A stretch of 64,000 nt of DNA, taken from positions 310,001 through 374,000 of the forward strand of contig CANMKG010000003.1 of assembly GCA_947498505.1 (NCBI GenBank). The letters are read 5' to 3'. Source of the DNA: an uncultured Maribacter sp. Lineage in GTDB: Bacteria > Bacteroidota > Bacteroidia > Flavobacteriales > Flavobacteriaceae. The notes beneath the pieces were generated by a model. It saw nothing but the letters and a program-made list of their open reading frames with translations. It searched no databases and had not been told where the DNA came from. A program made the translations under genes and the position numbers. Below are positions 6,003-14,746 of the stretch, piece after piece. Position 1 is the first letter of the stretch. Every line of letters begins with the position of its first letter.

Positions 6003-8388
6003 TTAGGTCTATAGCAATGGTATTGGTAAGTAATTTAATCTCATTTATTAAATTATCCATGTCTTTTTTTAAAGGTAGCTGATTTGTGATTTCCAGTTTT
6101 TCCAAAGATTCAATGATTAAACTTGAAACTTTTAGTTGTCTTAACATCGGAAGCATTCTGTGAGAAACCTCGTTAATTTTTGAAATTTTAGCTTGTTCAA
6201 AAGCTGTAGTCAATAGTCCAATGTTTTTTGATGTTTCGGTTATAAATGTGTTTAGAACTGAGTCAACATCTTTTTTGTCTAAAAAGGAATTTAAAATTTC
6301 TAAATCATATAGATTAGCGTCTATTTTTTTTGGATAATTTTTTTTCTTTTCGGCATTAATTTTAAAGTTTAGTTTAAGTAAGCACGTAACAAATTGTTGC
6401 TGTGTATAGGGTTTTAGCAAAACTCCCGAAAAACCTTTGTTAAGACAATCTCTAACATTAAAATTGTGGTTACCGGTCATTGCAATAATAGGTTGATTTT
6501 TGTAGTGCTCATAAACACCTGACTTTAGCATATGTAAAACATCAAAACCAGATAATTGTGGCATTTGTATATCGGTTAAAATTGCGTTATACTTCAACTG
6601 AGTATTTGTTTTTTCAATTTCTGAGAAGTTATTGCATAAAATGGGTTGTATACCAATATTTTTTACCATTTCTCCGAACATATTTAATAGCGATTTATCG
6701 TCATCAATAATCAAAATTTTAGATATTGGTTTTTGCCTTGTAACTTTTGTTTTAGCCGGAGTTATTGGTATTTCTATGGTAAATGAACTTCCGTGTCCAA
6801 CGCTACTTTTAACTGAAATTCGCCCGTTTAAAAGCCCCACCAGTTTTTTTGAAATAGCCAGCCCTAACCCATAACCTCCGTAATTTTGTTCCGTTTTATT
6901 ATTCGCTTGGGTAAATTCTTTGAAAACACTTTTTAGTTTTGTTTCAGGAATACCAATGCCTGTATCAATAATAGAAACGACTAATGAGTTTATTATTATT
7001 TTTGCCTCCACAGTTACACTTCCTTTTGGAGTGAATTTATATGCATTTCCAATTAGATTAGTTAAAATTTGTTTAAGCCTAAAAGAATCTCCGTGTACCA
7101 TTTTGTTAGCATTTTCAGCAATTGAAAGTGTTAGAGATACGTTTTTATTCGTAGATAATTTTGCAATGTTCTCTGCGGTTTCTTTTAGTAAATCGTATGG
7201 ATTAAAATCAATTTCATGAATAGTTAATTGACCGGATTTCAGTTTCGAAAAATCAAGCAAATCTGTGACTAAATTTTCCACGTATCCAGATTCAGATTTT
7301 ATATTATTTAGAAATTTATGTTGCTTTTCTGAGAGTGAAGTCTGTTCAAGAAGCTCAGTATAGCCTAAAATAGCATTTAATGGAGACCGCAAATCGTGAC
7401 TCACTGTATGTATGAGCTGTTCTCTACTCTTAAGAAGCGAATCTGAAAATTGTTTTTCTTTTTCTAATTTTTGCCTATATAGCTGTCCTTTCCAGAAATC
7501 TCTTATGATTAAAAAACTAAAAAAACCAACAATTAAGAATCCCACTATAGCTGTTAAACCAGCAAGTCGAATGCTTTTTTTTAGTACACTTTCCTTTAAA
7601 GAATTATTTTTTTTAACGTTGTCTAGACTTTCTTGTTCAAACGATTCAATTATATGTTGCAGTTGTTGCGAAAGCTCTAAGTCGTTTTGTGTAATTTCAA
7701 TTTCTTGTTTTAGGAGAGCATTTTCACTCGCAATATTTTTTTTCTTAACCTCGGTAAGCACTGATTTAGATTTTTGAAGAATTGAATCTATTTTTTCAGA
7801 ACTATTTATCAATGTGTCTTTGGGCACATTTGCATTTAGATAATCCGCCAACTTTATAATGGAGTTTTGTGCTTGTGGGGAAAGTTGATTAAAATTTGGA
7901 GCTAAAGCCTCAGCGGTTATTTTGCCCAGAGAAGCTTCAATTTTTTTAAACTTTTCAAGTGCAGTATTAATAGGGTTATTGGACTTGTTTTGGGCTTTTA
8001 TTTTTAAAAGTTGATTGTAGTTTTCTACTTTTTGAACTAGTAAAAATGAAGCACTGTCTAATAGTTTTTTTTGATGGAGATTTTCTGTTAGTTGTTTTAA
8101 GGTGTCTATTTCTAAGGTAACACTATCAATTTTTTTAGCATAGGTAACAAAATGCTTTTTCGTTTTTTTTTGTAGCGCTATTTTAGACAACCTTTCTGCC
8201 TCATATAATTGTGTTAAAAGAGAATTTGTTTTTAACAGTTTATTGTCTGTTGTATTAACAATACTAGATCCTATATAAGTGCTAATTTCAGAATACATAT
8301 AAAACCCTGAAATTAAAGCAAGAATAGCAAGAACTAAATAGCTTAGTATTATTTTAAGAGCAAACCTTTTTTTGGTTTTCTTTTTCAT
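5977..8388 (-). CDS. Hybrid sensor histidine kinase with receiver and Hpt domains
   Basis: 803-residue inner-membrane sensor. Order: TM1 (about 12-32), a long coiled-coil-rich periplasmic region (about 40-270), TM2 (about 275-297), HisKA with phospho-His in TVSHDLRSPLNAILGY, an HATPase domain with DTGIGIP and YGLGLAISK, a receiver domain with LTDIQMPQ, and a C-terminal helical segment with EVSHRMLPMLRQL that looks like a divergent Hpt domain. This is a full phosphorelay array that could pass phosphate to the convergently encoded sigma54 regulator. The genes overlap tail to tail by 26 bases. The Hpt call is the least certain part because the usual AHxLKG is altered. The signal sensed is unknown. 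Confidence 0.9.
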   Translation of the reverse strand: MKKKTKKRFALKIILSYLVLAILALISGFYMYSEISTYIGSSIVNTTDNKLLKTNSLLTQLYEAERLSKIALQKKTKKHFVTYAKKIDSVTLEIDTLKQLTENLHQKKLLDSASFLLVQKVENYNQLLKIKAQNKSNNPINTALEKFKKIEASLGKITAEALAPNFNQLSPQAQNSIIKLADYLNANVPKDTLINSSEKIDSILQKSKSVLTEVKKKNIASENALLKQEIEITQNDLELSQQLQHIIESFEQESLDNVKKNNSLKESVLKKSIRLAGLTAIVGFLIVGFFSFLIIRDFWKGQLYRQKLEKEKQFSDSLLKSREQLIHTVSHDLRSPLNAILGYTELLEQTSLSEKQHKFLNNIKSESGYVENLVTDLLDFSKLKSGQLTIHEIDFNPYDLLKETAENIAKLSTNKNVSLTLSIAENANKMVHGDSFRLKQILTNLIGNAYKFTPKGSVTVEAKIIINSLVVSIIDTGIGIPETKLKSVFKEFTQANNKTEQNYGGYGLGLAISKKLVGLLNGRISVKSSVGHGSSFTIEIPITPAKTKVTRQKPISKILIIDDDKSLLNMFGEMVKNIGIQPILCNNFSEIEKTNTQLKYNAILTDIQMPQLSGFDVLHMLKSGVYEHYKNQPIIAMTGNHNFNVRDCLNKGFSGVLLKPYTQQQFVTCLLKLNFKINAEKKKNYPKKIDANLYDLEILNSFLDKKDVDSVLNTFITETSKNIGLLTTAFEQAKISKINEVSHRMLPMLRQLKVSSLIIESLEKLEITNQLPLKKDMDNLINEIKLLTNTIAIDLTTNSSYTV

Positions 8389-8446
8389 AGCATTTTTGTA
8401 GAAGGGCTATGATATTTACGGTAATGGTAGTGTTTAGGTTTATGTG

Positions 8447-9166
8447 TTAGCTATTAAAAGTATTTTTTAACATATCAGCAATAATTTTTTGCCCTACTGG
8501 ATTTGGGTGTATGGGATCTTTGTCATAAGCTTCTTCTTTTTTATTCCAAAGCGCTGTATGAATATCTACTTTGAGAATTGTATTTGCATGTTGAATATCT
8601 TCTATTACTTTTTTGAATGCTAAAATAACTTCGTCATTGTAATTAGGATAGGGTTTTTGCCATGTATATGGAGGCTTGTTATTTTTCTGAGAAAAAGCTA
8701 AAGGTGGTGGTGTTAGTAAAATAGCTTTAGCATTGAACTCGGAAAGTGAATCTAAAAAATGTGACACGCCTTTTTCATATAGGGCTAATTTTTCATCATT
8801 TAGAGGTTGATAAATACCGCAATTTACACCATAACAAAAGGTATAAATGTCTGCTTTGGTTTCCTGTAATACCTTTTGAAGTCTATTAAACAGATATGGT
8901 CTTGGAGTAGGGTGGCTATCTTCAGTTAATCCAGTTATGGTTTCACCACTTACTCCTAGGTTTACAAAAGTTAACTTTAATTCTGGGTATTTGGTATCAA
9001 AAAAGTTTTGTAATAGTTCAACATAACCGTTTTTCCCAGCAAAAGTTATACTGTCACCGAGGCAACCAATAACAGTTCCTTTTTTTAGTTTAAAATCGCA
9101 ATTGTATAAAAGACTTAGACTTATAGAGGCTAGAGTTGTCTTTTTAAGAAATTCTAATCTATTCAT
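8447..9166 (-). CDS. SGNH/GDSL hydrolase family protein
   Basis: 239 residues. SGNH blocks are visible: GDSIT (block I Ser), GVSGETI (block II), CYGVN (block III Asn) and DPIHPNPVGQ (block V Asp/His). The hydrophobic N-terminus (about 10-21) followed by Cys could be a signal peptide or an imperfect lipobox (LYNC has Asn at -1). Likely an esterase or lipase acting in the cell envelope; the substrate is unknown. Transcribed divergently from the riboswitch-controlled receptor. It stands 58 bases from the start of the hybrid kinase gene on the same strand, but no link to it is evident. Confidence 0.85.
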   Translation of the reverse strand: MNRLEFLKKTTLASISLSLLYNCDFKLKKGTVIGCLGDSITFAGKNGYVELLQNFFDTKYPELKLTFVNLGVSGETITGLTEDSHPTPRPYLFNRLQKVLQETKADIYTFCYGVNCGIYQPLNDEKLALYEKGVSHFLDSLSEFNAKAILLTPPPLAFSQKNNKPPYTWQKPYPNYNDEVILAFKKVIEDIQHANTILKVDIHTALWNKKEEAYDKDPIHPNPVGQKIIADMLKNTFNS

Positions 9167-9317
9167 TGTTATTATTGTTTGAGCTTAAATTTAATGGAAA
9201 TCTTATAAGAACATTGGAGATTGTGTTTTTTTAACAAAGAAAATGTTAATATGCTGTATATATGTGACTTTCAGGCTTTTTTGTCCTGAAACGTTATGAT
9301 AATAAAAAAGTCCGCAA

Positions 9318-9325
9318 TAAATTTG
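9318..9325 (+). promoter_or_regulatory. -7 box TAAATTTG of the riboswitch/receptor transcript
   Basis: Exact match to the Bacteroidota -7 consensus TAnnTTTG, placed so that transcription would begin just at the 5' edge of the TPP riboswitch (about 9330). No good -33 TTG is seen at the expected distance. Confidence 0.55.
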
Positions 9326-9331
9326 CACCAT

Positions 9332-9414
9332 CTCAAAGGGGTGCTGCTGGTGATTATTATGTGGCTGAGATTATACCCAATGAACCTGAGCAGGTAATGC
9401 TGCTAAGGGATACG
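9332..9414 (+). ncRNA. TPP riboswitch (THI element)
   Basis: The conserved THI-box core is plain. AAAGGGGTGC is followed by a variable arm, then GGCTGAGATTATACCC (9363-9378), GAACCTGA (9382-9389), CAGGTAATGCTG (9391-9402) and AAGGGA (9405-9410). These are the pyrimidine- and pyrophosphate-sensing helices of the TPP aptamer. It lies in the leader of the TonB-dependent receptor about 100 bases before its start, with a hairpin over the start codon that may be the expression platform. TPP riboswitches upstream of outer-membrane receptors are known in Bacteroidota, where they control thiamine uptake. Confidence 0.93.
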
Positions 9415-9496
9415 TTGAACATTATATGGTATATTCCATAGGGTTTATAGTAAATCCAAAAAATCAAATATTAATTTTAGAATAATAGCCCCTTTT

Positions 9497-9519
9497 ATTC
9501 GTAATAAATTTTTACGAAT
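9497..9519 (+). promoter_or_regulatory. Start-codon hairpin, candidate riboswitch expression platform
   Basis: ATTCGTAA (9497-9504) and TTACGAAT (9512-9519) are perfect complements around a seven-base A/T-rich loop. The right arm includes the first two bases of the receptor ATG (9518-9520). Closing this hairpin would hide the start codon, as expected for translational control. No T-run follows, so it is not a terminator. Confidence 0.5.
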
Positions 9520-11740
9520 GAAATCGCTAAATTCATTTTTCAAAACATTGGCATTTTTATGCCTGACGGTGGGCGCAACAGCCCAAGAACAACAAACCGA
9601 TTCTTTAGAGGGAAAAAAGGTGGTACTCGATGAGGTATTTGTATCCGCTATAAGAGTAACTAAAGAATCACCTGTTACATTTTCAAATTTAACTAAGGAA
9701 GATTTACAATCAAGAAATTTAGGGCAAGACATTCCTATTTTAATGAACTTTTTGCCTTCAGTAGTAACTACATCAGATGCTGGCGCGGGAATTGGTTACA
9801 CAGGAATTAGAGTAAGAGGTAGTGATGCAACTAGGGTTAATGTTACAATTAATGGAATACCTTATAATGATCCAGAGTCTCATGGAACTTTTTGGGTTAA
9901 TATGCCTGATTTTTCTTCTTCTACCCAAAGTTTGCAGTTACAACGTGGTGTTGGTACTTCAACAAATGGAGCGGGAGCTTTTGGAGCCAGTTTAAATGTG
10001 TTAACGGATGGTTTTTCTGAGGAAGCATTTGGTCAAATATCTTCTTCAATAGGGAGCTTTAATACACTAAAGAATTCTGTAAAATTTAGTACAGGTTTAT
10101 TGAATGACCATGTGGAAATTGCAGGACGCTTATCAAGAATAACTTCTGATGGGTATATTGATAGGGCTTCCTCTGATTTAGATTCTTATTTTTTACAAGG
10201 AACATATAAAACGGATAAAACTTTAATTAAGGCACTTATTTTTGGAGGTCATGAAGTTACCTATCAAGCATGGTTTGGAACACCACTAGCTAGAATAAAT
10301 AACGATACTCAAGGTATTGAAGATTTTATTGTAGCAAACGGGTATACCGAAGCGCAAGCTGAAAATCTTAGAAATTCGGATAGAAGATATAACTTTTATA
10401 CCTATGAAAATGAAGAAGATAATTATAAGCAAAATCATGCGCAGTTATTGTGGAATCAAAAAGTTAGTAATAATTGGAATACCAATTTGGCTTTTCATTA
10501 CACCAGAGGTCGAGGTTATTTTGAGCAATTTAGGGAAGATGACGATTTTGCAACATATGGAATTACGCCATTAAATATAAATGGAGAAGATGTTAACTCC
10601 ACAGATATTATTAGAAGACGTTGGTTAGACAATCATTTTTATGGCACTACGTTTTCCGCGGATTATAAAAGTGATAAGCTAGATTTAATAGTTGGCGGAG
10701 CCTTAAATAAATATGAAGGAGGCCATTATGGTGAAGTAATATGGGCGAGAATTGCTAACAATTTGAATTATGGAGACCGCTATTATGATGATAACTCTGT
10801 AAAAACTGATTTTAGTTTTTATAGCAAAGCAAATGCAAAAATTAGTGAACAGTGGAGCATTTATGGAGATTTACAATTAAGAAACGTAGCTTATGAGGCT
10901 AATGGAGCTGACACTGGTATTGTTGACGATACCTTCACTTTTTTTAATCCAAAAGCGGGTATTACTTTTGATTTAAATAGGAATAACAATTTCTATCTTT
11001 CTTATGCTATTGCTAATAGAGAACCTAATAGAAACGATTACGAAAATGGAAGCCCTAAGCCAGAACGTTTGGGTGATTTAGAATTAGGATGGCGCTATGT
11101 ATCTCCAAAAGTACAGTTGAATACCAATGTGTATTATATGAAATACAAAGATCAGTTGGTGTTAACGGGTGAATTAAATGATGTAGGAGCACCTTTGCGT
11201 GCAAATGTTGGAGATAGCTATCGCTTGGGCTTGGAGGTTGATGCCAATATTTCCATTTGCGAACAATTTGCGTTTAGACCTAACTTAACGTTAAGCACAA
11301 ATAAAAACAAAGACTTCTTTTTTCAAAGAGATGGAGTATTACAAAACTTAGGAGATACCAATATTTCTTTTTCTCCAAACGTAATTGCAGGAGGAGCATT
11401 TGCTTATCTCCCAACAGATAATATTCAATTAGCAATATTAGGAAAATATGTGGGAGAGCAATATATGGGTAATATTGATGCTGAAAGTTCTAAACTAAAT
11501 AGTTATTCGCAGTTTGATTTTAATGTTCAGTATGAGATTAATATCAATACTTTCATAAAGAATATAGTGTTATCTGGTTTAGTGAATAATATTTTTAATT
11601 CGCTATACGAGTCAAATGGCTATTTTTTTACATTTGATGATACCTGGTCTAACCCTGGCACAACCACAACAATTGAAGGTGCCGGATATTATCCACAGGC
11701 GGGAACAAACTTTTTATTAGGAGCTACAATTACCTTTTAA
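9518..11740 (+). CDS. TonB-dependent outer-membrane receptor, probably for thiamine
   Basis: 740 residues with a signal peptide (about 1-22, ending GATAQ), a plug domain starting LDEVFVSAIRV with VRVRGSDATRVNVTINGIP-type segments, and a 22-strand barrel ending in an aromatic F (ITF). The N-terminal CarboxypepD_reg domain of many Bacteroidota receptors is absent, and there is no SusD partner, which fits a small-molecule rather than a glycan receptor. The TPP riboswitch in its leader makes thiamine or a thiamine precursor the likely ligand. Inner-membrane partners are plausibly the PnuC-type permease cluster at 0.6-3.5 kb. It is monocistronic and followed by a terminator. Confidence 0.92.
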   Translation: MKSLNSFFKTLAFLCLTVGATAQEQQTDSLEGKKVVLDEVFVSAIRVTKESPVTFSNLTKEDLQSRNLGQDIPILMNFLPSVVTTSDAGAGIGYTGIRVRGSDATRVNVTINGIPYNDPESHGTFWVNMPDFSSSTQSLQLQRGVGTSTNGAGAFGASLNVLTDGFSEEAFGQISSSIGSFNTLKNSVKFSTGLLNDHVEIAGRLSRITSDGYIDRASSDLDSYFLQGTYKTDKTLIKALIFGGHEVTYQAWFGTPLARINNDTQGIEDFIVANGYTEAQAENLRNSDRRYNFYTYENEEDNYKQNHAQLLWNQKVSNNWNTNLAFHYTRGRGYFEQFREDDDFATYGITPLNINGEDVNSTDIIRRRWLDNHFYGTTFSADYKSDKLDLIVGGALNKYEGGHYGEVIWARIANNLNYGDRYYDDNSVKTDFSFYSKANAKISEQWSIYGDLQLRNVAYEANGADTGIVDDTFTFFNPKAGITFDLNRNNNFYLSYAIANREPNRNDYENGSPKPERLGDLELGWRYVSPKVQLNTNVYYMKYKDQLVLTGELNDVGAPLRANVGDSYRLGLEVDANISICEQFAFRPNLTLSTNKNKDFFFQRDGVLQNLGDTNISFSPNVIAGGAFAYLPTDNIQLAILGKYVGEQYMGNIDAESSKLNSYSQFDFNVQYEININTFIKNIVLSGLVNNIFNSLYESNGYFFTFDDTWSNPGTTTTIEGAGYYPQAGTNFLLGATITF

Positions 11741-11762
11741 TAAATAATATCATAATATTTAT

Positions 11763-11795
11763 AAGGAACATTCTTTTTAAGAGTGTTCCTTTTTT
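11763..11795 (+). terminator. Rho-independent terminator after the thiamine receptor
   Basis: AAGGAACA/TGTTCCTT stem with a 13-base loop that can pair internally, followed by a T-run; it starts 23 bases after the receptor stop. Confidence 0.8.
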
Positions 11796-11823
11796 ATTTT
11801 TGATGATAATAAATATGCTTAAT

Positions 11824-12798
11824 ATGAAAAAACCTATTCGTTGGGGTATTATTGGATGCGGTGATGTGACCGAAGTAAAAAGTGGCCCACCTTATCAATA
11901 CACGCCAGATTTTGAATTATCTGCGGTAATGCGAAGAAACCATGAAAAAGCCTTAGACTATGCAAAACGTCACGGAGTTCAAAAAGTTTATAGCACTGCT
12001 GAAGAATTAATTGCAGATGAGTCAATTGATGCTGTTTATATTGCAACCCCTCCAGATACTCATAAGTTATATGGACTAAAAGTGGCAGAAGCTGGTAAAC
12101 CTTGTTGTATTGAAAAACCTATGTCACCCAGTTATGCGGATAGTTTAGAAATTTATAATGCCTTTAAAGATAAAAATGTACCGTTGTTTATAGCCTATTA
12201 CAGGCGTTCATTACCTCGATTTTTAAAGGTAAAAGAGTGGTTAGACACTAATAAGATAGGACAGATTCGTCATGTAAGGTGGCACCTTAGCAAACCTGCC
12301 TCCGATTTTGATAAAAGTGGAGAATATAATTGGCGTACTGATTTTGAAGTTGCTCCAGGAGGTTATTTTGATGATGTTGGTAGTCACGGATTAGATTTGT
12401 TTGCCTATTTGTTTGGGGATTATAAAAGTGTACATGGGATTGCTAAAAATCAACAAGGTTTGTATACATCTATGGATGCTATAACTGGGTGTTGGGAACA
12501 TGAAAGTGGTGTTACCGGAGAAGGTAGTTGGATTTTTGGAGGATTCCAAAGAGAAGATAAAGTAGAGATTATCGGGAGTTTAGGTAAAATAGTTTTCTCA
12601 GTTTTTGAGGAGGTAAACTTGGAGCTGCATACGAATGAAGGGGTAGAAAGTTTATTTATAGAAAACCCGAAAAATGTACAAAAATACCACGTAGCTAATA
12701 TCAAAAAACATTTATTAGAAGAAGGTAAACACCCTTCATTAGGTTCTTCAGGATTACACACTAGTTGGGCAATGGATAAAATTTTAGGAAGTATCTAG
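11824..12798 (+). CDS. Gfo/Idh/MocA family oxidoreductase
   Basis: 324-residue NAD(P)-dependent oxidoreductase of the Gfo/Idh/MocA family, acting on sugars, polyols or related compounds. The Rossmann start WGIIGCGDV, the IATPPDTH segment and the CCIEKPMSP motif (EKP lysine) are present, followed by the C-terminal alpha/beta domain with GGYFDDVGSHGLDLFAYLFG. I chose ATG 11824 (MKKPIRWG) because upstream in-frame ATGs at 11800, 11803 and 11815 would add residues before the nucleotide-binding strand and lie close to the preceding terminator. It sits 11 bases before a Crp/Fnr regulator. The substrate cannot be told. Confidence 0.88.
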   Translation: MKKPIRWGIIGCGDVTEVKSGPPYQYTPDFELSAVMRRNHEKALDYAKRHGVQKVYSTAEELIADESIDAVYIATPPDTHKLYGLKVAEAGKPCCIEKPMSPSYADSLEIYNAFKDKNVPLFIAYYRRSLPRFLKVKEWLDTNKIGQIRHVRWHLSKPASDFDKSGEYNWRTDFEVAPGGYFDDVGSHGLDLFAYLFGDYKSVHGIAKNQQGLYTSMDAITGCWEHESGVTGEGSWIFGGFQREDKVEIIGSLGKIVFSVFEEVNLELHTNEGVESLFIENPKNVQKYHVANIKKHLLEEGKHPSLGSSGLHTSWAMDKILGSI

Positions 12799-12809
12799 GT
12801 AATCCGGGT

Positions 12810-13388
12810 ATGAGCTATTTTGTAAACTATATAAAAACTTTAGTTGAACTTCCTGTAGATCAGGAACGTAAATTGTTGAAAATTATCTCTAAAAGAAAAA
12901 TAAAAGAGAACGATAATTTTATTGCTGCAGGCCAACATCCAAAAACTATTGCATTTGTTTGTAAAGGATTATTTAGATATTATTATTCAAATGACAAGGG
13001 AGAAGAATTTACAAAAGCTTTTTTCACAGAAAATTCGGTGTTGATTTCCTATAGCGCAATTATACAAAATAGAGGCTCTTATTTTACTGCGCAAGCCATA
13101 GAAGATTCAGAAATAGAAGTTGTTAACTATGACAGGCTTTTAGATTTGTTTTCGGAGTGGGAAGGATGGAACAAATTTTTAGTTGCGATGTTGCAAAAAG
13201 TATTTTTTGTGAAAGAAGAAAGAGAACGACAATTTTTGTTGTTTGATGCTGAAAAAAGATACCGCTCCTTCCTTGAGCAATTTCCCAACTTAGATAAACG
13301 CATAAGTCAACATTTAATAGCATCGTATTTACGAATAACACCAGAATCTCTGAGCAGATTACGAAGAAAAATGGGTCTCTTATCATAG
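12810..13388 (+). CDS. Crp/Fnr family transcriptional regulator
   Basis: 192 residues: an N-terminal cyclic-nucleotide-binding beta-roll (about 20-130; no classical cAMP phosphate-binding RESA motif, and no Fnr-type cysteine cluster) and a C-terminal winged helix with recognition helix ITPESLSRLRRKMGL. Many Bacteroidota members of this type answer to unknown ligands. It starts 11 bases after the oxidoreductase stop and 51 bases before an SDR gene, so the three may form one unit and it may regulate its neighbours. Confidence 0.88.
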   Translation: MSYFVNYIKTLVELPVDQERKLLKIISKRKIKENDNFIAAGQHPKTIAFVCKGLFRYYYSNDKGEEFTKAFFTENSVLISYSAIIQNRGSYFTAQAIEDSEIEVVNYDRLLDLFSEWEGWNKFLVAMLQKVFFVKEERERQFLLFDAEKRYRSFLEQFPNLDKRISQHLIASYLRITPESLSRLRRKMGLLS

Positions 13389-13439
13389 GTCAATGCAAGT
13401 TTTGTAGGTTAGGTTTTACTTTGCGGTAAAACAGATATT

Positions 13440-14186
13440 ATGAGACTTGAAAATAACACGGTGTTAATTACTGGAGGTAGTTCCGGACTAGGGCTAGAGC
13501 TTGCAAAAAGATTAGTACAACAAAATAAAGTTCTAATATGCGGACGCTCATTGGTAAAGCTAGAGCAAACCAAAAAAGAAATTCCAGAAATCGGTTTTTT
13601 TCAATGCGATGTTTCGGTAAAAAAGGAATGTCAAAATTTAGTGGAGTGGATATCTATTAATCACCCTGAATGTAATATACTGGTGAATAATGCCGCCATT
13701 ACTCATGTAGCTAATTTCTATGAAGATGATAAAATTTTAGATAAGGCAGTGATGGAGCTCAACATTAATTTGTTAGCTCCAATAACGCTTTCCAAATTAT
13801 TAATTCCAATTCTTACGAAGAATAGTAACGCATCAATTATAAATATTACTTCAGGTTTGGTATTTGTGCCACGAGTGGATTATCCGTTTTATAATGCAAC
13901 AAAGGCAGCGTTACATTCGTTTACCCAAGTGTTAAGAATACAATTACGTAAACTCCCAGTTTCGGTTGTTGAGGTAATGTTTCCAGCTGTAGATACGCCA
14001 TGGCATAATGGGAACCCTCCTAAAATAGCAATATCTCCAGAAAAAGCAATTGATGAAATGTTGATTAAACTAAAAAAAGGAGAATTAGAAATTAAGATTG
14101 GTAAGGTAAAAATATTACGTATGTTAACCCGTTTAGCACCATCTTTTGCTTTTAAAAAGCTAAATCAGTTAACAAGTACTAATTAG
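13440..14186 (+). CDS. Short-chain dehydrogenase/reductase (SDR) family oxidoreductase
   Basis: 248 residues. NAD(P) loop TGGSSGLGLELA (about 11-22), NNAA (about 84-87) and the catalytic Ser (NITSGLVF) with YNATK are all in place, so the enzyme should be active. It resembles the DltE-like subgroup; the substrate is unknown. The leader holds a 7-bp inverted repeat, GTTTTAC (13413-13419) and GTAAAAC (13426-13432), next to a near-consensus -7 box, so the gene may have its own promoter. Its end overlaps the convergent lipoprotein gene by 8 bases. Confidence 0.88.
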   Translation: MRLENNTVLITGGSSGLGLELAKRLVQQNKVLICGRSLVKLEQTKKEIPEIGFFQCDVSVKKECQNLVEWISINHPECNILVNNAAITHVANFYEDDKILDKAVMELNINLLAPITLSKLLIPILTKNSNASIINITSGLVFVPRVDYPFYNATKAALHSFTQVLRIQLRKLPVSVVEVMFPAVDTPWHNGNPPKIAISPEKAIDEMLIKLKKGELEIKIGKVKILRMLTRLAPSFAFKKLNQLTSTN

Positions 14187-14616
14187 TAATTGTTACTACA
14201 TTTCCGTTTAGTCGAGCATTATATTCAAGCATGTCATAATACCGTCCATCATCATCAGGTCTGTTAAGTTGTTGTCCTGTAAATAAACTGTATTCATAAT
14301 CCTCACAATTGCAACGTACGTTTTGTCCTTCTAAAACCATTACAGAGCAATTGTTGGGGGTGTGATTAGGGCAGCTAGCTTCAAACACTCTAAACTGTTC
14401 AAATCCAGAATTTATTACAAAAACGCCCTTATTACCAACACTTTCATTACCTATGAAAACTGCACTTCCTATATTGATTAATGGACTGTACAGTGGTAAA
14501 TTTAAATTAATGTCAAAACGAAAACCAATCTCTTGAAGAAAAGGATTTCGGTCCGCTCTATCGCTTTCACAAGCCAATAAAATTATGGTAATTAACAAAA
14601 TCGAAATCTTTTTCAT
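14179..14616 (-). CDS. Lipoprotein with degenerate Rieske-like domain
   Basis: 145 residues: a signal peptide with lipobox LLAC (Cys about 16), then a beta-rich domain. CPNH in the middle and CNCEDYEYSLFTGQ about 20 residues later are laid out like the two metal-binding boxes of Rieske proteins (CxH...CxxH). However, the second histidine is Glu/Asp here and the spacing in the first box is changed, so a 2Fe-2S cluster is unlikely. Probably a Rieske-fold envelope lipoprotein that has lost its cluster. It is divergent from greA and overlaps the convergent SDR gene by 8 bases. The Rieske relation is inferred from motif layout only. Confidence 0.6.
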   Translation of the reverse strand: MKKISILLITIILLACESDRADRNPFLQEIGFRFDINLNLPLYSPLINIGSAVFIGNESVGNKGVFVINSGFEQFRVFEASCPNHTPNNCSVMVLEGQNVRCNCEDYEYSLFTGQQLNRPDDDGRYYDMLEYNARLNGNVVTITN

Positions 14617-14665
14617 AGTTTAAATAGGTTTCAAAAAGTACAACGCAAAATTGCGTAATTTTTAG

Positions 14666-14673
14666 TATATTTG
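14666..14673 (+). promoter_or_regulatory. -7 box TATATTTG, greA promoter
   Basis: Exact TAnnTTTG match 73 bases before the greA start. A small inverted repeat (ACGCAA-AA-TTGCGT, 14642-14655) lies just upstream in the -33 area, where a TTG element would be expected. Confidence 0.45.
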
Positions 14674-14746
14674 TGTTAAATCCTCTCTAAAATGTGTGAT
14701 AACACTTAAATAGTTGAGGGTTTTTTATTTCTTAAACATTCATGAT

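Larger units (their letters stand above)
9167..9517. other. 351-base divergent intergenic region with TPP riboswitch
   Basis: Holds, in order, the promoter side of the SGNH hydrolase gene, an inverted repeat (TTTCAGG 9269-9275 / CCTGAAA 9285-9291), a -7 box, the TPP riboswitch and a hairpin over the receptor start codon. No coding region is supported. Confidence 0.7.

Noticed and set aside
7412-7777. 121-codon plus-strand frame opposite the hybrid kinase gene
   Set aside because: Ser/Phe/Cys-rich translation typical of the reverse strand of a Lys/Glu-rich coiled-coil region; the kinase on the minus strand is complete.
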